A DNA stretch of 64,000 nucleotides from Streptacidiphilus jiangxiensis (lineage in GTDB: Bacteria; Actinomycetota; Actinomycetes; Streptomycetales; Streptomycetaceae): assembly GCF_900109465.1 (NCBI RefSeq), contig NZ_FOAZ01000003.1:372001-436000 (forward strand). Direction: 5' to 3'. The position numbers and the translations under genes were made by a program. How positions within the stretch are numbered: position 1 is the stretch's first letter; every line of letters begins with the position of its first letter. A model generated the notes under the pieces. That model was not told the DNA's origin. It saw nothing but the letters and a program-made list of their open reading frames with translations, and searched no databases. This document shows, piece after piece, positions 1 through 10,110 of the stretch.

Positions 1-203
1 CGCCTGCCGCGGCCGGCCGTGCGGTCGGGCGAGACGAGGCCGAGGCGGTCGTACTGGCGCAGCGTCTGCGGGTGCAGGCCGCTCAGCTCCGCCGCCACGG
101 AGATGACGTACACCGGGGTGTACTCCGTCAGCTGGTAGGCCACCCTGCGGTTGCCACCGGGAACGCCGGGGCCGCCGATGGGGCCGTTCGTCACGCCTGG
201 CAT
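1..203 (-). CDS. hspR: HspR, MerR-family heat-shock repressor (partial, 5' part only)
   Basis: This is the N-terminal two-thirds of a MerR-family regulator; the C-terminus lies beyond the window start. The visible protein begins [11 protein letters not shown] and contains the helix-turn-helix stretch [20 protein letters not shown] followed by DRLGL, which is the typical HspR DNA-binding region. HspR binds HAIR inverted repeats and represses the dnaK operon, with DnaK acting as co-repressor. It is the last gene of the dnaK-grpE-dnaJ-hspR operon, starting one base after the dnaJ stop codon. HAIR-like repeats are present upstream of dnaK, which fits the autoregulatory loop known in Streptomyces. 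Confidence 0.92.
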   Translation of the reverse strand, partial: MPGVTNGPIGGPGVPGGNRRVAYQLTEYTPVYVISVAAELSGLHPQTLRQYDRLGLVSPDRTAGRGR

Positions 204-204
204 C

Positions 205-1383
205 TCACGCCTCCTCCGCTGCCTTGAACAGCGCCGCCCGCGGGTCCTCCGCGGCCGTTGCCTCGCGGTACTTCTCCAGGGCCTCCTTGGCCTCGCCCTC
301 CGTCTTCGGGGGGACCGCCACCTCGACCGTCACCAGCAGGTCGCCACGGGTGCCGTCCTTGCGGACCGCGCCCTTGCCGCGGGCCCGCATGGTCAGACCG
401 TTGGACGTGCCCGCCGGGAGCTTCATGCTGACCGCCGGGCCGCCGAGCGTGGGCACCTTGATAGTCCCGCCCAGCGCGGCCTCCGGGAAGGAGACCGGCA
501 CCGTCACGGTCAGGTTGTCGCCGCGTCGGCCGAAGACCGGGTGCGGGGTGACGTGGACCGTCACGTACAGGTCGCCCGCGGGGCCGCCGCGCTCGCCCTG
601 GGCGCCCTTGCCCTTGAGCCGGATGCGCTGGTCCTCGCCGACGCCGGCGGGGATGCGCACCTGCATCGTCCGGGCGGACGTCGCCCGGCCGCTGCCGTGG
701 CAGACCTCGCACGGGTCGTCGACCAGCAGGCCGCGGCCCTTGCAGTCACGGCAGGGCTCACTGAGCGCGAAGTTGCCCTGGCCCCGGCTGACGTAGCCGG
801 TGCCGACGCAGGTCGGGCAGACCCGCGGGGTGGTGCCGGCCTTGGCACCGGTGCCGGCGCAGGCCTTGCACGCGGCCTGGCTGGTCATCCGGATCGGGAC
901 GGTGGCGCCCTCGACCGCCTCGACGAAGCTCAGCGTCACCTCGGACTCGACGTCCGCGCCCCGGCGCGGCTGCGTCGTGGTGCCGCGGCGGCCGCCGAAC
1001 AGGCCACCGAAGAGGTCGCCCACACCGCCGCCACCCCCAGTGCCGCCGAAGCCGCCGCCGGAGGTCTGACCCGCGCTGCCGCCGAAGAGGTCGCCGAGGT
1101 CGAAGTTGAAGCCGCCGCCGGCACCGCCGGGGCGGAAGCCGCCGTTCGCGAAGAGCGCGCGCGCCTCGTCGTAGTCCTTGCGCCGCTTGGGGTCGGACAG
1201 GACGTCGTTGGCCTCGGAGATCTCCTTGAAGCGCTCCTCGGCGGCCTTGTCGCCCTTGTTGGCGTCCGGGTGGTTCTCCCGGGCCAGCTTGCGGTAGGCC
1301 TTCTTGATCTCAGCGGTGGAGGCGTCCTTGGGCACGCCCAGGATCTTGTAGTAGTCCTTCTCCACGTAGTCCTTGCCGCTCAA
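205..1383 (-). CDS. dnaJ: Chaperone protein DnaJ
   Basis: A 392-aa type I DnaJ co-chaperone that stimulates the DnaK ATPase and delivers unfolded substrates. The N-terminal J domain carries the invariant HPD (ENHPDANKG, about residue 38), followed by a Gly/Phe-rich linker (about 80-135). The zinc-finger region has four CxxCxGxG-type repeats ([32 protein letters not shown]; about 170-235), then the C-terminal substrate-binding domain. It lies 93 bp downstream of grpE and directly upstream of hspR in the heat-shock operon. Length and domain order are normal for the operon-encoded DnaJ of actinomycetes. Confidence 0.97.
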   Translation of the reverse strand: MSGKDYVEKDYYKILGVPKDASTAEIKKAYRKLARENHPDANKGDKAAEERFKEISEANDVLSDPKRRKDYDEARALFANGGFRPGGAGGGFNFDLGDLFGGSAGQTSGGGFGGTGGGGGVGDLFGGLFGGRRGTTTQPRRGADVESEVTLSFVEAVEGATVPIRMTSQAACKACAGTGAKAGTTPRVCPTCVGTGYVSRGQGNFALSEPCRDCKGRGLLVDDPCEVCHGSGRATSARTMQVRIPAGVGEDQRIRLKGKGAQGERGGPAGDLYVTVHVTPHPVFGRRGDNLTVTVPVSFPEAALGGTIKVPTLGGPAVSMKLPAGTSNGLTMRARGKGAVRKDGTRGDLLVTVEVAVPPKTEGEAKEALEKYREATAAEDPRAALFKAAEEA

Positions 1384-1476
1384 CGCGCTCCCTCCTCACC
1401 ACTGCCGATCGAGATCGTACGGCCGGGGGCCGGCCGCGAGGCACGCTCCTGCGCGCTCGCGGCCGACCCCGGTCGG

Positions 1477-2156
1477 TCACTTCTCGGTGTCACTCTTGTC
1501 CTTGGAGGCCTTGGCGCTCTTCGCGTCCTTGGCGCCCTCGGCGGCGTCCTCGCCCTTCGCCTCCGACTTCTCCTCCGAGGTGGAGGAGGAGCCGCCCGGC
1601 TCCGGCTCGGCCACGGCCACCCGCGCGGGGCGGATGATCCGGTCGCCGATCTTGTACCCGGGCTGGAGGATCTGCACGCAGGTCGTCTCCTCGACGTCCG
1701 GCGAGTAGCTGTGCATCAGCGCCTCGTGCAGTTGGGGGTCGAAGACCTCCCCCTGCTTGCCGAACTGCTGCAGGCCCAGCTTGGCGACGACCGTCTCCAG
1801 CGACTCGCCGACGGACTTGAAGCCACCCGTCAGCTCGTCGTGGTCGCGGGCGCGGCCGATGTCGTCGAGCACCGGGAGCAGGTTCTCCAGGATCGCCGCG
1901 ACGGCGATCTCGCGGACCGTCACCCGGTCGCGCTCGACGCGCTTGCGGTAGTTCTGGTACTCCGCCTGGAGCCGCTGCAGGTCAGCGGTGCGCTCGGCCA
2001 GCTGCTTGCGCAGGTCGGCGACGGACTCGGTGCCCGCCTCCGTCTCCTCCGCCGCGGCCGCGGCCGCGGCGGGCTTGGCGCCCGCCGCGTCGCGACCCTT
2101 GGCGGTCTTGCCGGAAGCGGCGCCGGGCTCCTCAGTGTTGCCCCGCGTCTCTTCCG

Positions 2157-2160
<4 letters not shown>
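1477..2160 (-). CDS. grpE: Nucleotide exchange factor GrpE
   Basis: A 227-aa GrpE that promotes ADP release from DnaK. The N-terminal quarter is low-complexity (Ala/Glu/Lys-rich), followed by a long coiled-coil ([23 protein letters not shown]) and the beta-wing domain with the family signature near [22 protein letters not shown]. The C-terminal tail is a charged Ser/Lys/Ala-rich extension. The GTG start overlaps the dnaK stop codon by 4 nt (GTGA), so the two are probably translationally coupled. Confidence 0.96.
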
Positions 2161-4010
<1,850 letters not shown>

Positions 4011-4033
4011 CGTGGAACCCTCCAAGAGAGGAA

Positions 4034-4054
4034 GTTGAGCTGAACAGACTCAAG
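4034..4054. promoter_or_regulatory. HAIR-like operator 1 upstream of dnaK
   Basis: The half-sites GTTGAGC and ACTCAAG are separated by exactly 7 nt, matching the HspR-associated inverted repeat (consensus CTTGAGT-N7-ACTCAAG). It lies in the dnaK leader, 24 bp from the dnaK start codon. Binding by HspR is inferred from the match and from hspR being in the same operon. Confidence 0.85.
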
Positions 4055-4085
4055 AGTGCACGAAGCTTCGCCGCGCGTCAACAGA

Positions 4086-4106
4086 CATGAGCGAAGCGGG
4101 CTCAAC
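4086..4106. promoter_or_regulatory. HAIR-like operator 2 upstream of dnaK
   Basis: A second pair, CATGAGC and GCTCAAC, has the same 7-nt spacer and is centred 52 bp from the first site. Multiple HAIR repeats in the dnaK promoter are known from S. coelicolor and S. albus. It lies between dnaK and the divergent Fe-S oxidoreductase gene, so it might affect both promoters. Confidence 0.72.
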
Positions 4107-4256
4107 TTTATGTCGCCCCTACGCCGCATGGGCCCTGATGACGTATGTCACCCCTGCTTTCGCTGTGGATCGGGTACGTGTGTCGCTACGCTCAGCTTGA
4201 ACTGCGATAAGTTACTAGTGGGTAGTTGTCGCTCCGTGGTCCTTTGAGGAGCCCGC

Positions 4257-6455
4257 ATGCAAATCGCCGCGATCATCGTGTCGCTGGTTCTGGCCGTGGT
4301 CGGCGCGGCGCTCTTCGCGCGCGCGTTCCTCCAGATCTACGGCTTCGTCCGCCTGGGTCAGAACGTGCCCGCAGGCTCGCGCACCAACGACTGGAAGGAC
4401 CGCACGGTCACCGTCGTCCGCGAGTTCCTCGGCCACACCCGCATGAACAAGTGGGGCATCGTCGGTGTCGCCCACTGGTTCGTCGCGGTCGGCTTCTACA
4501 CGCTGATCCTGACCCTGGTGAACGCCTTCGGCCAGCTGTTCCAGGCCGACTTCACGCTGCCGATCATCGGCAAGTGGGCGCCGTACGAGGTCTTCACCGA
4601 GCTCATCGGCGTGCTGACCACGCTCGGCATCATCGTGCTGATCGTGATCCGCCAGCTGAGCAAGGCGAACAAGCCGGGCCGCAAGTCCCGGTTCGCGGGC
4701 TCCAACGCGGGCCAGGCCTACTTCGTCGAGTCGATCGTCCTGATCATCGGCCTCGCCATCCTGACCCTGCGCGGTCTGGAGGGCGTGCTGCGCGGGGTGG
4801 ACTCCTACGAGGCCAACTTCCTCTTCTCCTACCCGCTGACGGTCGCCTTCCGCGGCCTGTCCACGGGCACGGTCGAGAACCTGGTCTACCTGGTCGCGAT
4901 GATCAAGATCGCGACGTCGTTCATCTGGATGATCGTCGTCTCGCTCAACACCAACATGGGTGTCGCCTGGCACCGCTTCCTCGGCTTCCCGAACATCTGG
5001 TTCAAGCGGAACGCCAAGGGCGAGGTCGCGCTCGGCGCGCTGCAGCCGATGCACTCCGGCGGTCAGCCGATCGACTTCGAGGACCCGGCCGACGACGCCG
5101 TCTTCGGTGTCTCCCAGGTCGAGGAGTTCTCCTGGAAGGGCATCCTCGACTTCTCCACCTGCACCGAGTGCGGCCGCTGCCAGTCGCAGTGCCCGGCCTG
5201 GAACACCGGCAAGCCGCTCTCGCCCAAGCTGCTGATCATGAATCTGCGCGAGCACGCCTACGCCAAGGCGCCGTACCTGCTCGCCGGTGAGGACAAGTCG
5301 AACGTCCCGGCCGCCGCTGCCGCCGAGGCCGAGCGCCCGCTGATCGGCACCGCCGAGGAGAACGGCGTCATCGACCCGGACGTGCTGTGGTCCTGCACCA
5401 CCTGCGGCGCCTGTGTCGAGCAGTGCCCGGTGGACATCGAGCACATCGACCACATCGTCGACATGCGCCGCTACCAGGTCATGATCGAGAGCAACTTCCC
5501 GACAGAGGCCGGGACGATGCTGAAGAACCTGGAGAACAAGGGCAACCCCTGGGGCCTGGCCACCAAGGCGCGTCTGGACTGGGTCAAGGAGCTCAAGAAG
5601 GAGACCGGCATCGAGGTGCCGGTCATCGGTGAGGACATCGACCCGGCCGAGGTCGAGTACCTCTACTGGGTCGGCTGCGCCGGCGCCCTGGAGGACCGGG
5701 CCAAGAAGACCACCAAGGCCTTCGCCGAGCTGCTGCACACCGCGGGCGTGAAGTTCGCGATCCTCGGCAAGGAGGAGACCTGCACCGGTGACTCCCCGCG
5801 CCGCCTGGGCAACGAGTTCCTCTTCCAGATGCTCGGCGCGCAGAACGTCGAGACGCTGAACGCGGCCCTGGAGGACGCCCCGGTCAAGCGGATCGTCGCC
5901 ACCTGCCCGCACTGCTTCAACACCCTCGCCAACGAGTACCCGCAGCTGGGCGGCCACTTCGAGGTCATCCACCACACCCAGCTGCTGCAGCACCTGATCG
6001 ACGAGGGCAAGCTGCTGCCGGTCAACCCGGTCGAGGGTCTGATCACCTACCACGACCCCTGCTACCTGGGCCGCCACAACAAGGTCTACAGCCCGCCGCG
6101 CGAGATCATGGACAAGGTCCCCGGTCTGCGCCAGCAGGAGATGCACCGCCACAAGGAGCGTGGCTTCTGCTGCGGCGCCGGCGGCGCGCGGATGTGGATG
6201 GAGGAGCGGATCGGCAAGCGCATCAACACCGAGCGCGTGGACGAGGCGCTGTCGCTCAACCCCGACATCGTCTCCACCGCCTGCCCGTTCTGCCTGGTGA
6301 TGCTCTCCGACTCGGTCAACGGCAAGAAGAACGAGGGCGCCGCCAAGGAGGCCCTGCGCGTCGTGGACGTGGCCCAGCTGCTGCTGGAGTCGGTCAAGGC
6401 CGACCCGGCCGCGCCGCAGGCCCCGGCCGAGGAGCCGGAGCCGGTCTCGTCCTGA
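4257..6455 (+). CDS. Membrane-bound (Fe-S)-binding oxidoreductase, heterodisulfide-reductase-like
   Basis: A 732-aa protein combining an N-terminal membrane part (about five hydrophobic segments in residues 1-250) with a cytoplasmic redox part. It has two 4Fe-4S motifs, CTECGRCQSQCP (about 302-313) and CTTCGACVEQCP (about 380-391). Two C-terminal cysteine-rich CCG-type domains follow, including CPHCFN and GFCCGAGGARMWMEE. This architecture matches the HdrD/GlpC-like 'iron-sulfur-binding reductase' found near dnaK in actinomycetes (Rv0338c type). The physiological donor and acceptor are unknown. The start has a GAGGAG ribosome site. A strong hairpin follows the stop. Confidence 0.88.
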   Translation: MQIAAIIVSLVLAVVGAALFARAFLQIYGFVRLGQNVPAGSRTNDWKDRTVTVVREFLGHTRMNKWGIVGVAHWFVAVGFYTLILTLVNAFGQLFQADFTLPIIGKWAPYEVFTELIGVLTTLGIIVLIVIRQLSKANKPGRKSRFAGSNAGQAYFVESIVLIIGLAILTLRGLEGVLRGVDSYEANFLFSYPLTVAFRGLSTGTVENLVYLVAMIKIATSFIWMIVVSLNTNMGVAWHRFLGFPNIWFKRNAKGEVALGALQPMHSGGQPIDFEDPADDAVFGVSQVEEFSWKGILDFSTCTECGRCQSQCPAWNTGKPLSPKLLIMNLREHAYAKAPYLLAGEDKSNVPAAAAAEAERPLIGTAEENGVIDPDVLWSCTTCGACVEQCPVDIEHIDHIVDMRRYQVMIESNFPTEAGTMLKNLENKGNPWGLATKARLDWVKELKKETGIEVPVIGEDIDPAEVEYLYWVGCAGALEDRAKKTTKAFAELLHTAGVKFAILGKEETCTGDSPRRLGNEFLFQMLGAQNVETLNAALEDAPVKRIVATCPHCFNTLANEYPQLGGHFEVIHHTQLLQHLIDEGKLLPVNPVEGLITYHDPCYLGRHNKVYSPPREIMDKVPGLRQQEMHRHKERGFCCGAGGARMWMEERIGKRINTERVDEALSLNPDIVSTACPFCLVMLSDSVNGKKNEGAAKEALRVVDVAQLLLESVKADPAAPQAPAEEPEPVSS

Positions 6456-6472
6456 GCCCCCTCGAACATCCT

Positions 6473-6508
6473 GACGGCCCACCAACTCCTCGGAGCTGGT
6501 GGGCCGTC
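6473..6508 (+). terminator. Intrinsic terminator-like hairpin
   Basis: A perfect 12-bp stem (GACGGCCCACCA with TGGTGGGCCGTC) lies 17 bp after the Fe-S oxidoreductase stop codon. There is no U-tract, as is common in Streptomyces. Confidence 0.8.
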
Positions 6509-6532
6509 GGCGTGTGGCTATGATCATCGGCC

Positions 6533-7366
6533 ATGACCGATCACACGTACGAGAACGAGCACGGTGGCCGGACGCGGGGGATCTCCCGCGCGCTGAAGCG
6601 CGCGCTGGTGCCGGTGGCGGCCGTGGCCGCGCTGGCCGGCGGTGTGGCCGCCGTCGCACCGACGGCCTCCGCCGCCCCGCAGACCGGGCCGACCGTCCCG
6701 GGCCACCCGAACGAGCTCGCCGACGCCACCGGCCACCTGCCGCTGACCGTCCACGGCCCCAAGGGCGCGATCAAGCACATCAAGGGCGGCTGGGTGCTCA
6801 GCGGCAGCCGCTGGGCCGTCGCCACCGCGCAGTCCGCCACCCCGGCGGTCGACGTCAAACACGCCTTCACCGTCTCCACCTGGGTCTGGACCGGCAACGG
6901 CCGCGACCCGGGCGTCGCGATCAGCCAGGGCACCGGCGAGAACTCCTCGTTCGAGCTCGGCCGCACCTACGACGACGCCCACCCGGGCGGCCCGGCACTG
7001 TGGAGCTTCGACGTCAACGGCCAGGTGGGCGGCGAGTACACCGCCTACGCCCCGGCGGCCCGCTTCCACGCCGCCAACACCTGGGCCCTGCTGACGGGCG
7101 TGTGGGACCCGGCCCGGCACCGCGCCTACCTGTACGTCGACGGCGTCCTCGCCGCCTCGCACTACGCGCCGAACGTCACCACCAACCCGGGCGGCCTGGT
7201 CCTCGGTGCCGCGCGCGAGGGCGGCGGCTGGGACAAGGCCTGGGAGGGCCTCATCGGCCACGTCCAGGTCTGGAACCAGGCGCTGACCCCCGCCCAGGTC
7301 CTGCAGATCGACAAGAACGGCGGCCCGACCCACCTCAAGGCCGCGCACTCCTGGCTCGTCGCCTGA
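6533..7366 (+). CDS. Secreted LamG/concanavalin-like lectin-domain protein
   Basis: A 277-aa exported protein. A signal peptide is visible: basic start, hydrophobic core VPVAAVAALAGGVAAV and an Ala-rich cleavage region (TASAAPQ) near residue 45. The rest (about 90-270) resembles a LamG/laminin-G-like jelly roll, with typical strands FTVSTWVWTGN, WALLTGVWDPARHRAYLYVD and GLIGHVQVWNQALTPAQV. Such domains usually bind glycans. It resembles the C-terminal domain of the gene at 13221-14432. It is convergent with a GT39 glycosyltransferase gene 31 bp downstream, so it probably belongs to the surface-polysaccharide locus. Confidence 0.8.
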   Translation: MTDHTYENEHGGRTRGISRALKRALVPVAAVAALAGGVAAVAPTASAAPQTGPTVPGHPNELADATGHLPLTVHGPKGAIKHIKGGWVLSGSRWAVATAQSATPAVDVKHAFTVSTWVWTGNGRDPGVAISQGTGENSSFELGRTYDDAHPGGPALWSFDVNGQVGGEYTAYAPAARFHAANTWALLTGVWDPARHRAYLYVDGVLAASHYAPNVTTNPGGLVLGAAREGGGWDKAWEGLIGHVQVWNQALTPAQVLQIDKNGGPTHLKAAHSWLVA

Positions 7367-7397
7367 CCGACGAGCGCGCCGGCGCCCGTGACATCCC

Positions 7398-9080
7398 TCA
7401 GTGGGTGGCGGGCGCCTTCGTCGGCTTCCGGGTCGCCCCGGTCTTCGTCGTGCCCGTCCTGGCCGTGCCGGTGCCGGTCTTCTTGGGCCGGTGGGTGTGG
7501 ACGGGGGCCTTCTTCGGGGCCGGCGGGGTCAGGACGTAGACCCGGTAGGTGTAGACGTGCCCACCGGCGCCCAGATAGTGGATCTCCTTGAGCAGGGTGT
7601 ACTTGTGCGAGGCGGCCAGCGCGCCCGCCAGGCCGGACGAGGCCGGGCCGGAGACCGCGCTGTCCAGGACGACGACCTGGAACGAGCCGGAGCGCACCGC
7701 CGCCAGCGTCGCGTCCTGGCCCGTCGGCAGCCCGACCGCCGCGGAGACCCACTGGGCCGGGGTGGTCTTCCGGTCGAGGTAGTAGGCGCCGAGCCCGTCG
7801 ACCTGGGTGAGGTAGCGGCCGGTGCCGTCGACCCGGGCGTCGAGGGTGCTGAGCAGCGCGGAGCCGTCGGGCCAGCCCTGGAACTGCTGGGAGGACTGGT
7901 GGACGCCGAGTGCCATGGTGAGCACCCACAGCAGGATGCCGAGCTGCGGGTTGCGGAAGTGCGCGCCGGTGACCCGGGAGATGCCCACGCCCACGAGGGG
8001 GGCGGCGAAGACGAGGCCGAGCGCGAGGTGACGGGCCAGGGCGGTCCCGTCGCCGACGGCCGCCTGGTAGAGGGGCACCAGCAGCGCGGTGCCGCACAGC
8101 AGCGCCACCAGCAGGACGCGCAGCAGCCGTGAGTCGTGCCGGTACTCGGCCTCGGGCACCTCGTTCATCCGCTCGCGGGCGACGTAGGCGACGCCACCGG
8201 CGAGCGCGACGAGGAGGAAGAGTCCGCTCAGCCGCCCGGCCAGCCACAGCGTGTCCAGGGCCGCGGCGCCGCCGTGGCGGGTGAGGGCCCCGTCGAGCCC
8301 GGTGAGGGCGCGACGGGTGCCGCCGAAGGGCAGCAGCAGGCCCAGGGCCGGGGCGAGCAGCAGCAGGCCGCGCAGCAGCGAGGCACCCCAGCCGTGGTGC
8401 TTGGCGGCGGTCAGCACGGTCAGCACGGCCAGGCTCGGGACGACGATCAGCGCCGCGTACTCCGCGGTCACGGCGAGGCCGGCGGGCACGGACGCGGCCA
8501 GCACCCACAGCGGGTTGCGGCGGCCGGTACGGACGACGACCCAGGCGGCAGTGGTGACCAGCAGCACGGCCAAGGCGTCGGGGGAGGCGTAGAAGCCGAG
8601 GACGACCGTGGACTGCAGGACCGCGTAGGCGGCCGCGGTGAACAGGCCGACGCGCTCGTTGAACAGGCGACGGGTGAGCGCGTACAGGACGGCGGTGGTG
8701 GCCAGCGCGCAGACCAGGCCGATCAGTCGGGCCCCGGCGACGCGGTCCCACGACTCGCCGAAGCCGGCCAGCAGCGGGTAGAACCAGGGCGCACCGGGGA
8801 AGCGGTGGACCAGGTCGGTGCTGACGGCCGTGCCGTGGAGCAGGTGCGCGACCTCGGCCCGGCCGACGACGAGGGTGCTGGCCTCGGGGGCGTCGGCGGT
8901 GTTGCGCAGCCGCAGCGACAGGGCCGCCTGGATCAGCAGCACGGCGAGCAGCACCAGGCGGCTGACGCGGTTGCGGCGGCGGCTGGGGGCGGCGGACCAG
9001 GCGGTCCCGGGGACCTCCGGGATCTCGTAGGGCACCCGGTGGTCCGCCGCGGTGAAGGGAGGTGCGGTGAAGGTGTCCAT
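7398..9080 (-). CDS. GT39/ArnT-like integral membrane glycosyltransferase
   Basis: A protein of about 560 aa with roughly ten hydrophobic segments. It has an early luminal acidic region (ADAPEASTLVVGRAEVAHLLHG) and a PWFYPLLAG motif near residue 100, as in PMT/ArnT-type (GT-C fold) transferases that use lipid-linked sugars. A soluble C-terminal domain carries FQVVVLDSAVSG and ends in a Thr/Lys-rich basic tail (TGTGTARTGTTKTG). The ATG at 9080 overlaps the GH26 stop by one base, and a GTG one codon earlier would give a GTGA overlap; either way the genes are coupled. It resembles the protein at 14429-16093 in layout and C-terminal domain. Confidence 0.82.
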   Translation of the reverse strand: MDTFTAPPFTAADHRVPYEIPEVPGTAWSAAPSRRRNRVSRLVLLAVLLIQAALSLRLRNTADAPEASTLVVGRAEVAHLLHGTAVSTDLVHRFPGAPWFYPLLAGFGESWDRVAGARLIGLVCALATTAVLYALTRRLFNERVGLFTAAAYAVLQSTVVLGFYASPDALAVLLVTTAAWVVVRTGRRNPLWVLAASVPAGLAVTAEYAALIVVPSLAVLTVLTAAKHHGWGASLLRGLLLLAPALGLLLPFGGTRRALTGLDGALTRHGGAAALDTLWLAGRLSGLFLLVALAGGVAYVARERMNEVPEAEYRHDSRLLRVLLVALLCGTALLVPLYQAAVGDGTALARHLALGLVFAAPLVGVGISRVTGAHFRNPQLGILLWVLTMALGVHQSSQQFQGWPDGSALLSTLDARVDGTGRYLTQVDGLGAYYLDRKTTPAQWVSAAVGLPTGQDATLAAVRSGSFQVVVLDSAVSGPASSGLAGALAASHKYTLLKEIHYLGAGGHVYTYRVYVLTPPAPKKAPVHTHRPKKTGTGTARTGTTKTGATRKPTKAPATH

Positions 9081-10096
9081 CACGGGTTCCGGATGTCGAA
9101 GCCGAAGGCGGGGTTGGACAGGCGCTGCCTGTAGTCGGCCAACGGGCCGGGGGTGGTCTCGATGCGCCAGTCGGCGCGCTTGACGATGTCGAACCAGACG
9201 AATCCGAGGACGTCCGGGTGGGTCTCGATGCCGCTCATCAGGTCGTCGATGTCGGCCTGTCGACGCGGTGAGCGCTGGGAGGCGGTCTCACTGATGAAGA
9301 ACGGCTTCTTGGTGAAGCCGCGGACCTCGCGCATGGTCGGCTCGAACAGCGTGTTCCAGGTGTGCTCGCCGTACAGGGCGTAGTAGCCGACCACGCCGAT
9401 CCAGTCGACGTAGGCGTCACCGGGGTAGTAGGGCTGCAGTCGGGTGCTGCGGGCCGGGTTGATGATGTTCGGGCTCCACACCCAGATGACGTTGGTCGCG
9501 CCGGCGGCCTTGAAGAGGTCGTGGATGTGCCGCCAGGCGGCCACGAACTGCGCGGGTGTGGTGGCCTGGCGGCCCCACGGGTACCAGTTGCCGTTGAACT
9601 CGTGGCCGAAGCTGATCGCGACGGGCAGGTCGACGGAGGCCACGGCCTTGGCGACCGAGGTGATGTAGGCGTCGCTGGACCCCGACGCGATCGCGGTCAG
9701 GCTCGGCGTGTAGGGCTCCCAGGCCATGTAGGGGATCGCCCCGGAGGCGAAGATCCGGCGGGCGCCGCTGATGTCGAAGCCGTCGCCGAACGAGGCGTAG
9801 TACTCCAGGATGTTCGGCTTCTTGCCGATCTGCTGCTCGTACGGGCCCAGCGCGTCCAGCGACTGCGGCACCCCGGGCAGGGCCGCGCCGACGTACTTGT
9901 GCGCGGGGTGCAGCAGCGCGGACACGTCGTAGGGGCCGCCGGTGCTGTTCGGCGCGGACACCACACCGCTGTCCTGCGCGCCCGAACCCGTCAGGTCCGG
10001 CTCGGTGTTGAGCGCGCAACCGGTCAACACCAGCGCCAGCACCGACAGTACGGCGCCCAGGCGGAGGGCAGGGGGCACGATGGTCGTGGGGGTCAT
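9080..10096 (-). CDS. GH26-like glycoside hydrolase lipoprotein
   Basis: A 338-aa exported protein with a lipobox (VLTGC, Cys27), so probably anchored to the outer face of the membrane. The catalytic domain matches GH26 (beta-mannanase/lichenase clan A): the acid/base Glu lies in SFGHEFNGNWYPWG and the likely nucleophile in KKPFFISETASQ. Substrate cannot be read from sequence; GH26 enzymes cleave beta-mannans or beta-1,3/1,4-glucans. It is sandwiched between a cellulose-synthase-like GT2 (14 bp upstream) and a GT39 gene (overlapping). The placement suggests trimming or release of the polymer made by the GT2. Confidence 0.86.
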   Translation of the reverse strand: MTPTTIVPPALRLGAVLSVLALVLTGCALNTEPDLTGSGAQDSGVVSAPNSTGGPYDVSALLHPAHKYVGAALPGVPQSLDALGPYEQQIGKKPNILEYYASFGDGFDISGARRIFASGAIPYMAWEPYTPSLTAIASGSSDAYITSVAKAVASVDLPVAISFGHEFNGNWYPWGRQATTPAQFVAAWRHIHDLFKAAGATNVIWVWSPNIINPARSTRLQPYYPGDAYVDWIGVVGYYALYGEHTWNTLFEPTMREVRGFTKKPFFISETASQRSPRRQADIDDLMSGIETHPDVLGFVWFDIVKRADWRIETTPGPLADYRQRLSNPAFGFDIRNP

Positions 10097-10110
10097 GGAG
10101 GCCACCTCGG

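Noticed and set aside
4215-6659. A 2.4-kb minus-strand open frame opposite the Fe-S oxidoreductase
   Set aside because: It has no family features, is biased in Arg/Ala/Gly/Val typical of shadow frames, and the plus-strand gene is unmistakable.
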